A DNA stretch of 64,000 bases from Turritopsis dohrnii. Lineage: Eukaryota; Cnidaria; Hydrozoa; Anthoathecata; Oceaniidae. The stretch spans positions 434,001 through 498,000 of the forward strand of contig BQMF02000282.1 in NCBI GenBank assembly GCA_027922465.2, given 5' to 3'. The translations under genes were made by a program, and so were the position numbers. Below, piece after piece: positions 1-12,149 of the stretch (positions are counted from its first letter, which is position 1; every line of letters begins with the position of its first letter). The notes beneath the pieces are model-generated. The model searched no databases. It saw only the letters and a program-made list of their open reading frames with translations, and was not told the DNA's origin.

Positions 1-1
1 A

Positions 2-682
2 AAACTTCTTGATGAAATTATTATACCTCATGTTGTCAAGGAACGCAAAGAACGTAATCTTGCAGAAGCACAATATGCACTGTTAATCATGGACGTTTTT
101 AGGGGGCAGATAACTGACGCTGTCATAAACAAGCTTCAAGAGAACAACATATTAACCGTCCGAGTACCAGCAAACATGACAAACATATTTCAACCATTAG
201 ATCTCACTGTTAATGGGTCAGCAAAGTCTTTTATGAAACGTAAGTTTACGGAATGGTACAGTGCTGAAATTGGTATAGCTCTTGATCAAGGTATCCCTCT
301 TGATGACATCGAAATCAAGTTAAAAGTATCGGTTCTCAAACCTCTTCATGCTAGTTGGCTCGTCGAGCTTTTTAATTATATGATTTCGGACAAAGGAAGA
401 CAAGTGATAGAGAATGGATGGAAGGCTGCTGGCATTGTTGAAGCACTTAAAAAAGGTGCTGATGGCCTCGAACCACTAGATCCATTCGCTTCGATTGATC
501 CATTAGATACATCAACAATCCGTGAGCCTTTTGACCAAAACCTACCTACCTGTGACCCAGATGAAAACTTCGTATCACCTAGACAAGATGACAATGATTC
601 TGATGACGATTTAGAGGACATGGATGACTCTGATGGTCAACCAGTGAGAAATATCTTTGAAGTTTTAAACGATGAAATATAA
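2..682 (+). pseudogene. pogo/Tigger-like DDE transposase, C-terminal part
   Basis: The frame is open from the window edge to a stop at 680-682 (227 codons), so this is the C-terminal part of a gene starting outside the window. It reads as the DDE_1 catalytic domain of pogo-type Tc1/mariner transposases: MDVFRGQ carries the second catalytic Asp and NIFQPLDLTVN the third. An Asp/Ser-rich acidic tail (DDNDSDDDLEDMDDSDG) closes the protein, as in many pogo transposases. No stop or frameshift is seen in this part, so it may be a fairly young copy. The N-terminal helix-turn-helix and first Asp are outside the window. The A/T-rich repeats after it probably belong to the same element. Confidence 0.8.
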
Positions 683-819
683 TACATGTATCGAAGAATA
701 TTACAAAGTCAAAAATTCATTGTTTTTTCATTTGTATTCCATATCTCTTTCAATTACTGAACTAAATGTTTCAATTTTTATGATCGTGCTGTCAAAAATA
801 ATTCTGAAAATTCGAATAT

Positions 820-985
820 CCGCAAAATTTTATTCCGTAAATTTTAAGAAAATTCGTTCATCAGCAAAAATAAATTCCGCAAAATTATAAAAAAAATCTT
901 GATCCGCAAAAATAAATTCCGCAAAAACGTGCAGTTTTTGGTACCTTCATCCGCAAAAATAAATTCCGCAAAAAATTCTCCCCGT
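820..985. repeat. subterminal repeats after the pogo transposase
   Basis: The stretch repeats the motif AAATTCCGCAAAA with variants about five times (ATCCGCAAAAATAAATTCCGC and similar). It lies between the transposase stop and the LINE fragment starting near 985, and a similar array lies at 49185-49250. I infer it is the 3' non-coding end of the pogo-like element with subterminal repeats; the exact terminus was not identified. Confidence 0.5.
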
Positions 986-2100
986 ATAAAGTATGGCATA
1001 CTGGTCTTTTGAAAAAGCCTGCTGCATATGGAGTTAAGGGTCCCCTTTATGAGATCATTCGTTCCTTCCTTGGTAATCGTAGGCTGAAGGTTGTTTTAGA
1101 CGGGCAATCATCATCGACACATTCCATCAATGCAGGAGTTCCCCAAGGTTCTGTCCTTGGGCCAACCCTTTTTCTTCTTTTCATCAATGATCTGCCTTAT
1201 GACATTATTTCCAAGCTTGCCATCTATGCTGATGATTCAACCATCTATTCCTGTATTCCAATATCAGATTTGTTTAGCCAGGTAGAAATGGCAGGCAAAA
1301 TTGAGTTTGGGTTGAGTGGGGAGAGAAATGGCTGGTCACATTCAATTCCACAAAAACCAAACTTCTCTCTGTAAATCATACTAAAGATCCCTTTTTACCG
1401 TCAGTTTCCATGAATAGCACCCAATTGGAAGAAAACAACTCCTTTCGTCTCCTCGGCATCACTTTTTCACAGGACTTCTCCTGGCGCTCCTACATTGAGC
1501 CAATCGCTAAGTCAGCCTCGATGAAGGTAGGCTCCCTTCTTCGTGCAACAGCGTACCTCAGCCCTGATGCCATTCTTTACCTCTATAAATCTACGATTCG
1601 GCCTTGTATAGAGTACTGCTGCCATATTTGGGGTGGTGCACCCTCAGACTCTCTTAATCTTTTAGATCGTATTCAGAAGCATATCATGCTATTGGTGATA
1701 AACTTACAAGTAAACTTGACACACTCTCCCATCGCAGATCTGTGGCGTCTCTTTGCCTCATTTATAAATACTTTTACGGAAAATGTTCAACTGAGCTCTC
1801 TTCTCTCATCCCTGCATTAAAACCTTTCAAGCGAAACACAAGATATTCATCTAATTGCCATGATCACACTGTCAACATCCCAGTCATCTAAAACTTTTTA
1901 CCAACAAAGTTTCATTCCTCGCTCCTCCACTCTCTGGAATTCTTTACCACAGTCTATTTTTCCTTCTCATTATAATCTTCAATGCTTTAAATGCAATGTT
2001 CATCGTCACCTTTCGTCACCTTTCTTCCTTGTACCTCAGTACGCATTAGTGGTCTTGTATTGAGTAATTAATTAAAAAGAAAAAAAAAAACAAAAAAAAA
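985..2100 (+). pseudogene. LINE (CR1/Jockey-type) reverse transcriptase, 3' half
   Basis: Three frames in series spell the second half of a non-LTR reverse transcriptase. The first (about 985-1374) starts at KVWHTGLLKKP, just after RT motif A, and has the motif-B region NAGVPQGSVLGP and the catalytic YADD box (IYADDSTIY). The second (1410-1820) has the thumb region with RLLGITFSQDFSW. The third (1860-2063) is the C-terminus with PRSSTLWNSLPQSIFP. Frameshifts near 1320-1410 and 1700-1860 make it dead. An A-rich tail follows at 2068-2100. The endonuclease and motifs 0-A are missing, and that missing half of the same family is at 26110-26990. Confidence 0.85.
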
Positions 2101-2670
2101 CAGTACTTGCACTTCTTGTTGATCAGAAACACAGTACTTGCACTTCCTATTGAACCAACTGTTTAGAGGCGCAAAAAAAAATGCTAACAGACATTACAGA
2201 CGGTTGCCACTTCTATTAAATCTCATTTTCCAGCCATTTTCAAACAAAATGTTTTTCCAGCTTTTTGATTCTTTATATTATACTAGCATGTAGCTTTAGC
2301 TAAAAATGCCCCCGCGCTCAAGCATTCCAATTTGTACACACAGCAAGCTATACATTGCAAGCTAACAAAAACAAAGAAAACTTTGTTACTTTTTGTTATC
2401 TCTTGGTCCTATGTCACACTGATGCTAATTTATACCTTTCAAAAAGTGTAATTAAGGCTTAACAAATAATATCAGAAAGTATTGGCTACAAACAAGAGAA
2501 ATGTGTAAACTGAAACCATGGTTACGTATTTTATAATCAAAATAAGATAAACATTTGTTAAAGAAATTCTGTAAGAGCCAAAAGAAAGAAAAAAAACTTT
2601 TTCAAAAAAAAATTAAAGCGAAAAATCCATTAGAAATCTGCGTTTCAAACTATGATTCGAAACAAGAAAT
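2101..2670. other. non-coding, no recognised feature
   Basis: AT-rich sequence with short A runs. A 25-bp stretch is loosely repeated at 2101-2150 (cagtacttgcacttc twice). I see no gene or splice-bounded frame. Confidence 0.5.
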
Positions 2671-2984
2671 AGCCAAAGTTTACATAAAAAACAAGAAAAA
2701 AATATAAGAATGTTTTATTCATCATGATCACACCAGGTTTGGAGGACAACGAAGGAAAACACGAAGAACGACAATTTGTAGGCTTTCTTGCATACACAAA
2801 AATCCAATTAAAATCTTTTTAAGGCAAGATCCGCCAAAAATCAGTGCATTCTCAAAAAATAGCCAAAGTTTAATTAAAAAACAAGAAAAAAATATGAGAA
2901 GGTTTTATTGATCATGATCACACTAGGTTTGGAGGACAACGAAGGAAAACACGAAGAACGACAATTTGTAGGTTTTCTTGAATA
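2671..2984. repeat. direct duplication, about 124-bp unit at 190-bp spacing
   Basis: The segment at 2671-2794 (starting agccaaagtt, containing tcatgatcacac and ggaggacaacgaaggaaaac) recurs at 2861-2984 with only a few substitutions. The 66 bp between them are unrelated. It looks like a recent local duplication or two copies of a short repeat. No coding sense was found. Confidence 0.8.
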
Positions 2985-3250
2985 CCGTAAACGCTCTAAT
3001 AAGCGCCCACCTTAAAATCCAAGAGCAGGGGAGATTCGGTTGTCATGGTATAGCATATTGAAAACGAGGTAGAGCATGATAAAAATATTGCGCAATCAAT
3101 TACGGGAAAGGTGTATTGTATATAAATTCCAGCATTAGATTAATTTTCTTATCAAGAATTTCAAACGTAAATGGAGTAAGAGTTGGTAATTGTGAGAATT
3201 GATTGAGTTTTCTTATCAATGTATGACAAGTTTTAAAAATTGCTAAAGAT

Positions 3251-3463
3251 ATGAAATTAGATCGGACTAAGCTTACATATGTAATCAACCATGGTATAGC
3301 CCCTTATTTTCGATCAAATATTTTAGATGAAGCTCAGAAGTCTCAGATTTATTGCATATTTATTGCATTTGATGAAAGTTTGAGTGAAGAAGTTCAGGAG
3401 TGTGAAATGGTTGTTTTAATTGGATGCTGGAACAACAAAATTAATTGTGTAGTTGCCAGATAG
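3251..3463 (+). pseudogene. hAT-like transposase fragment
   Basis: The 70-codon frame reads KLTYVINHGIAPYF...IFIAFDESLSEEVQ...CEMVVLIGCWNN. This matches the conserved start of the catalytic domain in domesticated and degraded hAT-like transposases of the ZBED5/FAM200 type, where the Asp of the FDESL motif is the first catalytic acidic residue. The frame ends in a stop soon afterwards and no continuation was found in the next 200 bp, so it is a short dead fragment. The family assignment is from memory of the motif. Confidence 0.55.
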
Positions 3464-3639
3464 CCAGGGTCTTCATTTTTTGGTCATTGAAAAAGCATCG
3501 GGAAAGCAAAATGTCGCTAGTTGTAAGTGGAAACAGTCTTAAACAAGCATCTGATAGCTCTAAAACACAACTGAAAATATTGGAAGATCAGTATGAAGAA
3601 TTGGATTTTAAAAGGAGAAAAATAGTAGTTTTTTAAATT

Positions 3640-4370
3640 TCGAACCATAAATAGGGTTAGTGTGTTGCTTTCAATTGGTAACCTAGATCTCATGAATAGC
3701 TGAAAGTCTATTCTCTGATTTATATCAAATACTTAGACTTCGTTTCCATTAGCCAATTTCAATCCGAGCGTAAGTTACTAAGTCCTTTCGGCTGAACCTT
3801 TCCAAAAACTTTGTTACAGTTAAACCTGCTTAAGGCAGCCACTTAAAGTTGTATAGTAGTTTTTGGCAGGTGGTCATTTTCTACAGTTGTAATTTTATAG
3901 ATTATTCGGTTGGCACACTAAAATAAGATGGTCAGTCAGACAAATAGTCGTTTTAACAGCTTTGACTGGATACCAAGAATGAATGAATAAATGAATGAAT
4001 TAATTTCCAATATGCATGTCCTTCAGGATGAACTTGCTTAGAACAAGAACAAAGCAGTACTTAAAAGGATTGAAATAATCACTGCAGTATTAATGAAATA
4101 AATTCTAAAACTTGTTAAGAAAACTTTTTCCAGCTTTTCCAACCCTAATTACAAGACTAGATTACAAACCTGATTACTGACAATAATAGATTAGTGGAGA
4201 CACGAGACACGATGAAGATGAAGATAAGTGGAGACAGACATGAATCGTTAACATTCCAACATCAAACCAAACAAAACAAGTGGGAAATGGCCTACCTTCA
4301 ACTGGCAATAATTAATTCCTTCGTTGAATCGTTTGAGACTTCTCTTCTTAATAAATAGTTCATCCATACT
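3640..4370. other. non-coding stretch with a possible mariner-type terminus
   Basis: No gene is visible. Near 3823-3850 the sequence acagttaaacctgcttaagg resembles terminal sequences of Tc1/mariner/Tigger-type MITEs, but no matching inverted end was found nearby. Confidence 0.35.
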
Positions 4371-4371
4371 T

Positions 4372-4588
4372 CACTCTGCATCAGTTGCCGTTAATAATGC
4401 TCGACTCTGCATCAGTTGCCGTTAATAATGCTTGACTCTGCATCAGTTGCCGTTAATAATGTTTGACTCTGCATCAGTTGCCGTTAACAATGTTTGACTC
4501 TGCATCAGTTGCCGTTAACAATGTTTGACTCTGCATCAGTTGCCGTTAACAATGTTTGACTCTGCATCAGTTGCCGTTAATAATGTTT
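4372..4588. repeat. 31-bp tandem repeat, 7 copies
   Basis: Seven head-to-tail copies of a 31-bp unit containing gactctgcatcagttgccg, with repeat starts at 4372, 4403, 4434, 4465, 4496, 4527 and 4558. Copies differ mainly at ttaataatg versus ttaacaatg, and neighbouring copies share variants, which suggests spread by unequal exchange or slippage. Confidence 0.95.
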
Positions 4589-5047
4589 TTTATAAATTTG
4601 TGGGGGGTTTTTTTGTGGTTAAATTTCACATGTTCTGTGTTTTCTTTTCTTTTCTCTTTTTTTCCCGTTCTGTAATTTCTCTTTCTTTTATTTTTTCTTT
4701 CATACATTTTTTGGAAACAACAAATTTTACAAATGTGTAGACGACCTATTCTTTTTTCGTATTTTATTTTCTTCATCTATCTTTTTTTATAGATTTTATT
4801 TTAATCTTTTAACAGGTCGCCCTCCATTTCACATGTTACAAAGTCGGAATAAATTATTAAATTCTAATTAACCACTAATATAATTTTCCAAAAACCATTT
4901 CAAAACTAAAAACAGGTTCCACATAAAAACGGACGAGAAAGGATTTTGGTGATCAATGAAGACAGCTAAGAAAAATAACACTGTAAAATAAACTATCAGA
5001 TAATATAAATACAAGTATATCCAGTTAAAATCTATTTCTTCATCTGT
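4589..5047. other. 3' flank of RBM26/27, non-coding
   Basis: T-rich and A-rich sequence downstream of the RBM26/27 stop (gene on minus strand). It probably holds that gene's 3' UTR; on the minus strand an AATAAA-type signal can be read near 4793. No frame is supported. Confidence 0.4.
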
Positions 5048-8000
5048 TCACCTTCTCCACGATCTTTCATCACTTTCCATCTCCTCGTCCTCATCATCGT
5101 CATCATCCACACCTGCCAGTAATAATTCCTCCTCATCTTTGTCTAACTCCAACTAAAACGTAAAAATACATCATGTTCATCATCATGCAACACTCATCAT
5201 CTCCATCATCATGCAACACTCATCATCTCCATCATCATGCAACACTCATCATCTTCATCATCATGCAACACTCATCATCTTCATCATCATGCAACACTCG
5301 TGACAAGTCCAACCATTCTAAATGAAAATTACCAATTCGTCATCAAGGTCTTTGTCCATCAAACTTTGACTTAAAGAACGAGTCATTCTTCGTTGAATTT
5401 TATGTGTGCCATTGCCATCTGGAACGTTCTTCTTACCAGTAAACCAAGCAAGCACAAGTTGCTTGCCTTGATACTCACCACCTTGTATGGCAGCAATCTC
5501 TGCCGACTGGCGCGTTGGAAAAGTTAAAATCATCTTATCAGGAGCACTTTCTTCAATCCTATCAAGAGGTCCAAATGCCTAAATACAATCGAGATTGAAA
5601 GTAGCGATTGATAGAATGAAAGGATAGACTGAATGACCATTAAAATATTCATACAGCAAAATGTGCAAGCACGTCATCCTTTTCTGCTGCTTCAAAACCA
5701 GACACAAGTATTTGCTTAGGTCTGTTATCCACTGAACTTGACTGGAATGCTCCTCCTCTTCCACGACCACGACCCCGACCACCATACCAAGACCCTCGAC
5801 CACGGCCACGGCCTCTCCCTCGAAATCCTCGACCTTGAGAGGTTCCATACGCCTAACCAAATAGAACTCATAGAAATAAGAAAACATCGCTCATTCAAAT
5901 ACACAAAGCATTAAATTACCTCTATGAAATCTTACTTCACGTTTAAGCTGTTCTAAAACCTTCTTCGCTTCTAACAGTTCCTCGCCTTGCAAGTTGCCAT
6001 GGTATATGTCAATCTCTTTGTCCAAAATTTCTTTTTTCGTCTTTATAGAAAAGGACATAAAAATTGGCATCATGCAAAATAAATATTATGAAAATAACAT
6101 CCCTTCAAAAAAAAATATTGTCCAATCGTCATTAAATAACTTACGTCTTTGTATGCTTTCACTGATACGTTTGCACTGGTTTGCTGTTTCGCTTTCGCAT
6201 CTTCTTCCAACTCTTTTTTGAGTTTCTGCACGGCTCCATCGCAGTGTTTAAATGCCTGATAAACAATTCACAAAAAAGTCACAAAAAAAGAATCAGAGAA
6301 TACAATCACAGTAAAATCAAAATCGAAATACCTTCAAAAACCTCGCTTTATCTTCCTTGGAAAGATTTTTATTTTCTTGTAATTTCAATAAAATGTCCTA
6401 TGATTATAACAAGTTCAAAATAAACACAATTCATTTTCTATAACTTTTCATTTGCAGATTTAAGCCTACTTTTTGTTTCTTTACTAATTCGTCATAGTGA
6501 GTTTGCTTCTTTTTCATCAGTTCCAATCTTAATTTCTCCAACTCCTTGAAAGAAATCAGAAATACATTTCCAGGGAAAATCAAGAAAACACAATGACTGT
6601 TAGTAATGGATTTTATTGATGAATAAAAAAACCTTTTGTTTCTCCATTTGAACCTTTGGATCATTTTTGGGGTTAACATATCTCAATTCTTCAGATGAAG
6701 CAATTTTCTTTGTCTTCGTTTCAGTGGCTTCTGAAGGAGTGGCTTTGGAATTGTCAGCAGATGCACCCTAGATGAGATAGCGTTGGCATATAAAACAAAG
6801 GAAGAAACAAGCATTTTAAAACCAATTCTATGAAATTATACAATACAAGAATTACAGTTGAATTCGGATGCTTCCTGTTTGGATTATGCCAAAACATTTT
6901 TATAAAACGATTCCCCAAAATTGCTTCTGGTGAATTGTATGCTGAAGACGCTTCTTGATGTGTTGAAAATTCAATCAGTGCAGCTTGACCATCATTTTCG
7001 AATGGAGTCTAATAACAAAATTATCTTAATAATTAGTCTAACTATTCAATAAAGCAATAATAAAAGAGATTATACAAAGCAGGAGTGATTATTGAAAGAA
7101 AGTTGTCCGACGTCAAAATAAACTCACCTGTAGTTTTGTAATGCTGCCGAATTTTTGAAAATGCTCACTTAACTTAACAATATTATTCAAGTCTTTCGGA
7201 ATTTTTCGGATTTCTAAGACTGTGCTTCTTCGGAATGGTTGTTTTGCTGTTTGAATGGGGACCACGGCAGGTTGTGGCACAACTTGAGGAGCCATGAGTG
7301 CAGTTTGTTGCTGCATCTGAAGAGGATAGTTTTGTTGAGTTATGGCCATCGGTAAATAAGTTCGTTGCATTAGACTTGCAGGTTGAAAGGCGTGGAATGG
7401 AACTTGCTGCACACTAGAAACAGATGGTTGATTCTGATGGTTTACTCCGCTATTGACTTGAAAGATATTTGAAGGCTGATTGCCAACAATTGGGGTTAAA
7501 GGAACATTGCCCATCGCAATCTGCACAAGTTCATCCTGCGTTCTGTTGTCATCAACAGTCATTTCTTGTATGTCTAATTTTTTGTCTGCAACATCTTTGG
7601 GAACAGTGTCTGATTCTTCGACTTCAATTGATGGCTCTTCAGGATTATAGGGCTCTCCACTTTTCACAGTTGATGTTGTAACAGATGTAGATAACATGGT
7701 GGTCTTCGGTTGTGTAGCAGATGTCACTGGTGAATTGAAATGACAATAAAAAGTGATAAAATTCACTAACACCATTTTTGAACAAAATATTTCCTTAAAC
7801 AAATTTCTTACTTGGTGGAGAAATATTACGCAAAAATGCAGCAGGATTCCTTGGTCGAAAAATCGGTACTTGTCCCGGAAGCTCAGCAGGAGAAGCGACA
7901 GGTCTTTGCCTTTGAACCTGAACTGTAGCCAGGCCAGTATTCAAGGGTAAAGTATTGTTCAGCTGCTGAATTAAAGGTCGCGCTCCAGGCAACACTCCCG

Positions 8001-9864
8001 GAATCAACTGAATCGGTTGTGCAGGCAAAGTACTTTTATTTCCCTGAGTTGAAGGGATTCCAGCAAGGGATAACATTTGTGGTAAGTTACGATCATCAAC
8101 CTCAACAGGGTCATATCCGTGATCATAAGGACAAGATTCTCCAAGCATACAAAATCCCTTTTCTACACAAAATAAGTTGTAAGATAATCTAAATATTCCA
8201 CAAAAAACAAAAACAAACAAAAAACTCACCCTCATAATCACGACATTTTTCCTTCTTTCTTCTTCGACTTCGTCTTTCTCGACTACCTTCCCTATGCTCT
8301 CTTCTTGATCTTTCTCTCCTTGAGCTTCTTGAATGTTGCCTGCTACTTGATCGATTAGGTGACCGAGACGGCTTTCTTCTAGAAGAGTGACTATGCCTTG
8401 TCCTTATACTTGGTGAAATACCTTTGACAGACCGATCTTGTGAAACACTTCTCATGTTGTAATCCTCACTCTTTGCATTTTTTAGGTGCCGGTCTTTTTC
8501 TGATACCTTTGGGATCTTTTCATCAACAGACGATACATCAGTCCTACCAGTTTCAATTCCATTCCCGTCTTGCACATGAAGTGGTTTGCTGCCTTCTTTG
8601 ACATTTTCAATGTTATGATTTAATTTGCTCACATCAATTTTACTTTCAGTTTTCAAAATTTTTTCAGATTCCTTTTGGTCAGCCTCCTCAAATGATTTCC
8701 TCTTTTTACCTTTTTGTTCAGTTACTTCCTACAAAAAGAAACATAAATATCAAGACCAAGTAATTGATTGTGTATAACGTTTGATTGCAATTACTTAAGT
8801 CACTAAACAAAAACATGTTTTTATTTCCACCAGAGGCATACAAGTTTGAGTGAGCTAAGGAATCCTTACTTGATTGTTTTGGTCTGACGCCACAGTTTTG
8901 GCAAGGGTCACAGGAATATAATCCTTTTGGTCCAGTGTTTTGAATAAATCAGCAACAAACACCTTTGTCTCTAGCAATTAAAACAAGACTTTAAGTGCAT
9001 TTCCAAATCGTTTAAATAGACAACGTTTTAGAAGATACAGAATTAATAGGATTTTATAATAGAGGCAGAAACAGAAACATCAATCCAAAAAACATGATTC
9101 GAAGTACATACCATCACCTAAAAACACGTCGAGTTGATCCTCACATAGTGCTTTCAAATCTTGCTCTGGTTTATCTTTCTTCGCAAGAGCTATGACATAC
9201 TTTGCTAATGCAGATGGATCTGCATCACATCTAAAACATTCATTCATCAAATCTCTTTAATGCCAATTTCATTAAAAACTCTTAAAGGGTTCCTGTGACG
9301 AAAAACTATGAGACATGACAGAGCTCTAAAAGTTGATTACTTTTTATAGTTTATAATTTTTTGTTGTTTTCGAGATATCTCAATTTCAAGATGTTAAATT
9401 TGATTTATGCAACGCATAATTATGATGTAATAACTGAGTAGTTAAAATTTCTCATTGCTTCATTGATATATAAATGAATATTACATCCTTGTACTTTATT
9501 AAATAGATCAAGAATTCTAAGTGAAATGATATGATGAAGTATGAACTAAGAATATTTAGCAATTCAAACGTTACAGACATCAACACTACACTCTCCTATT
9601 ACATCATAATTATGCATTGCATAATTTGATATTTTTAAATTGAAATATCAGTGAAAGGAGAGGAACTTTTCAAAAACTGTAAGAAAGACTTGTTTTGAGA
9701 TCTGCTATGTACCAAATAAAATATCTTCACAGGATCCCCTTAAAACCTTAAAACTTAAATTTTCTACAGTTTGTTATTACTTATGAGAATCATTTGAATT
9801 CTTACATAGGTTCCAATTTGTTAACCAGCCAAACTTTTAAGAACTCTAATTCTTCTATTATCAT
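5048..9864 (-). CDS. RBM26: RNA-binding protein 26/27 orthologue, complete, 15 coding exons
   Basis: Coding exons, 5' to 3' on the minus strand: 9864-9806, 9230-9112, 8970-8870, 8728-8230, 8162-7812, 7726-7128, 7008-6856, 6767-6633, 6544-6470, 6397-6332, 6255-6145, 6040-5936, 5852-5655, 5578-5333, 5152-5048. Every junction has AG/GT, and the total of 2,922 nt is exactly 974 codons, close to human RBM26 (about 1,000 residues). The start ATG at 9864 gives MIIEELEFLKVWLVNKLEP, matching the family N-terminus. Domains: PWI-like fold (about 1-95, with CDADPSALAKYV); Arg/Ser-rich region (about 200-255); one CCCH zinc finger (CRDYEEKGFCMLGESC then PYDH, about 255-280); RRM1 (about 543-625); charged coiled coil (about 650-790); RG repeats (about 795-825); RRM2 (about 838-915); acidic tail ending SWRR, as in vertebrate RBM26/27. 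Vertebrate RBM26/27 act in nuclear poly(A)-RNA surveillance with MTR4/ZFC3H1. A single gene here presumably represents the ancestor of both paralogues. Confidence 0.95.
5185..5299. repeat. 26-bp tandem repeat, 5 copies, in last RBM26/27 intron
   Basis: The unit atgcaacactcatcatc plus a ccatcatc-type end recurs at 5185, 5211, 5237, 5263 and 5289. It fills much of the 180-bp last intron (5153-5332) of RBM26/27 without touching the splice sites. Copies vary at ctcc versus cttc. Confidence 0.9.
9286..9739. mobile_element. 454-bp foldback MITE with TTAA target site, RBM26/27 first intron
   Basis: The element starts AGGGTTCCTGTGA and ends TCACAGGATCCCC, flanked by TTAA on both sides (9282-9285, 9740-9743). 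Inner inverted arms include cataattatgatgtaat (about 9412) facing attacatcataattatg (about 9597). The TTAA duplication suggests a piggyBac- or Kolobok-type family. It accounts for most of the 575-bp intron between coding exons 1 and 2. No coding content. Confidence 0.75.
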
Positions 9865-10378
9865 TGTAACTTATATCTATAATATCAATAGATGCAATGG
9901 GTCATGATAGTATGCTGCAATGAGTGTTTTTTCAGTTCTAGTAAATGTCAAAAATAAACAAAAAAAGCATTTTAATGTCAGTTCGTCAACATCTTGCGAT
10001 GGTTTACTTTTATCATCCTCACCAAATACAGTCAAACTTCAAGTATCTACTATTATCACACTTCCATTCCAGTAAAAAAAACTCACAATATTAGATCACT
10101 TTATACTCAAAGAACAAATTTTGGAGAATAACAGAATACCAGATTGTTTGTATAAATCTGAACTCTCAATATAAAACCATCAAAAATTTTGTAAGTATGC
10201 AATACAGAGTAAATGTTAAAACTGAAATGAATGATTGCAGCATGAAACAATCCTATCTGAATGTCCGGCAACAGAGAGAATTCATAGAGAGAATTCTTAG
10301 AGGTAAGTTTCCACTTATCTGTTTTGAAAGGGGGAGGTTGTTGTGGAAGTGAGACAAAAACATGTAATTTCAAGTACC
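9865..10378. other. RBM26/27 upstream region, non-coding
   Basis: This is the 5' flank of RBM26/27 (minus strand) and should hold its promoter and 5' UTR. I see no TATA-like core that I would defend, and no separate gene. Confidence 0.4.
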
Positions 10379-10601
10379 TTTAAGTCACAAAAAGTCACGA
10401 GCACAAAAGTCTTGAGCATTACTTGTGTGAGCAGCCTAGACTGCAATTCTTCAAGGTTCACCTTTCCGGAAACAAGGAAAAACAGCTGAGTGTTGCGAAA
10501 TATATTTGTGAAAACATTTAAAAGTCACAAGCACAAAAAGTCGCGAATCCTAAAAAATAAGAATGTCATGACAATTTGCTACCGACTTTTTGTGACTTAA
10601 A
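10379..10601. mobile_element. 223-bp MITE with 18-bp TIRs
   Basis: Inverted ends TTTAAGTCACAAAAAGTC (10379-10396) and GACTTTTTGTGACTTAAA (10584-10601) are perfect complements. Internal copies of aaaagtcac...gcacaaaa follow the left TIR and precede the right one. It is non-coding. The target duplication is unclear (the TIR itself may begin in TTTAA). Confidence 0.8.
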
Positions 10602-11279
10602 TGGTATAGTGGAAATGAAATAAAATATACAAACAAATCAATGTCTATTTAAGGAAAGCACTAAAATGTTGTCTATTAACATCTTTTATCAAAATGACCC
10701 CTCAGAGTGTTATAATTGTAACTTAAGATATATTTACGGAACCGAACAATGTGTACAAAGCACTAAGATTATGTAATGTATAATGGCGAGCAAGGATGCG
10801 AGTATTCAAGTGCACAAATCTCCCCCTTTAAAAATATTAACAAAATTGAAAGAAGTTATTCTTCTTCAAAAAACAATTTTTATAACAATCATTTTATGAC
10901 CAACTTTGTTTGCATTGATTGTAATGTTTTAACTTTTGAATAATGTTCAATAGTCTGTCGGATACTTATGTTGAATTCTTCTACCAGAACGAGTGTATTG
11001 TACCTTTTCTACCTTTCAGTATTGTCATTTTATGGTGTGCGATCGCGCGCACACCAGCCTGCAAATACCGTAATTATCCTGCATTTATTTAGAAGGCCTT
11101 AATAGAATGGAAGATTGAAGAATTTACTCTGTTTTGCTCAACCGTTCGGAAGACGGTGTCATTCATAAAGCGCGGCACTCAAATTTTCTTCACTTCTTCA
11201 TATTGAGCAAGTCTACTCCGGCGAAATTCTCTGCCGAGGACAGAAATATTGACCATTCAGAAACATTTTAACTGGGGGT
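10602..11279. other. non-coding, no recognised feature
   Basis: AT-rich intergenic sequence. A short CG-containing patch (gcgatcgcgcgcacacc, near 11039) stands out, but no gene, TIR or repeat was recognised. Confidence 0.4.
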
Positions 11280-11463
11280 CAAGATAAATCATGTTTTAAA
11301 GGGATCTGGAAACTAAGATGCTTCTTAATTTCATTGAATAACACGAAAAGGAGTCCTACTGTTACCACTTATGTTTTCGTTAGGTGAACAAAAGAATTTG
11401 TATAACGAAGGACATTTCAAAATTACCTTAGCAACAGTGGGTCGTTCTCCCTAGCAACAACTA

Positions 11464-11603
11464 CAGTACACATCCGTTAATTCGAACACCCAAGGGACCG
11501 AAAAATTTGTTCGAATTAACGAATGTTCGAATTATCGGATAATTGGGAAAAATAAGAATTCGGATAGAATTTCTAACATCTATCTTGTACGTCAACAGCA
11601 AAC

Positions 11604-11639
<36 letters not shown>

Positions 11640-12149
11640 AACATTAGAATGTCTTAAAAATCGAGCGTTTCCAGAATCAAATGATTTCAGAATAGAACGT
11701 TTTACAACACTCTGCAAAGCCATAGATTTTGGGATAGAAGAAGAGCTACTGATTTTATTGTACCCAAGGTAGAAGTAGAAGTAGCTGCAAAGTAGAAGTA
11801 GCTGAAGAATAGTTAATCTTGGTGATAAAGAAGGACTCCAAATACCATCTTTTACTGGGAATGCACAATTTATTGAAAAAATGAAAGAAATTTTACCACC
11901 ATAAGAAAAATGTCTTCATTTTCACTACAGTTGTAAATAAATAGTACGCAAAAGTTCGAATTAACGAGTGTTTTTTAGCCTAGGGACCGAAAAAAATGTT
12001 CGAATTAACGAAATGTTCGAATTAACGGAGTTCGAATTAAACGGCACAAAATATAAGACTTTATTAGACCAAACTCAAGGGACTGAAGAATTTGTTCGAA
12101 ATAAATAATGTTCGAATTAAGCGGCATTCGAATTAACGGATGTGTACTG
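11464..12149. mobile_element. 686-bp Tigger/pogo-type non-autonomous element, TA target site
   Basis: The ends CAGTACACATCCGTTAATTC and GAATTAACGGATGTGTACTG are perfect inverted repeats flanked by TA (11462-11463, 12150-12151). Multiple internal copies of gttcgaattaacg lie near both ends. A second, shorter family member is at 62832-63151. The middle (about 11640-11900) may be decayed transposase sequence, but I cannot read a frame through it. TA duplication and TIR style fit the pogo/Tigger branch of Tc1/mariner. Confidence 0.85.
11605..11641. repeat. (GAAA)n microsatellite
   Basis: About nine uninterrupted copies of gaaa inside the pogo-type element at 11464-12149. Confidence 0.95.

Noticed and set aside
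4567..4776. Lys/Arg-rich 69-codon minus-strand frame
   Set aside because: It arises from a T-rich low-complexity stretch; no family or splice support.
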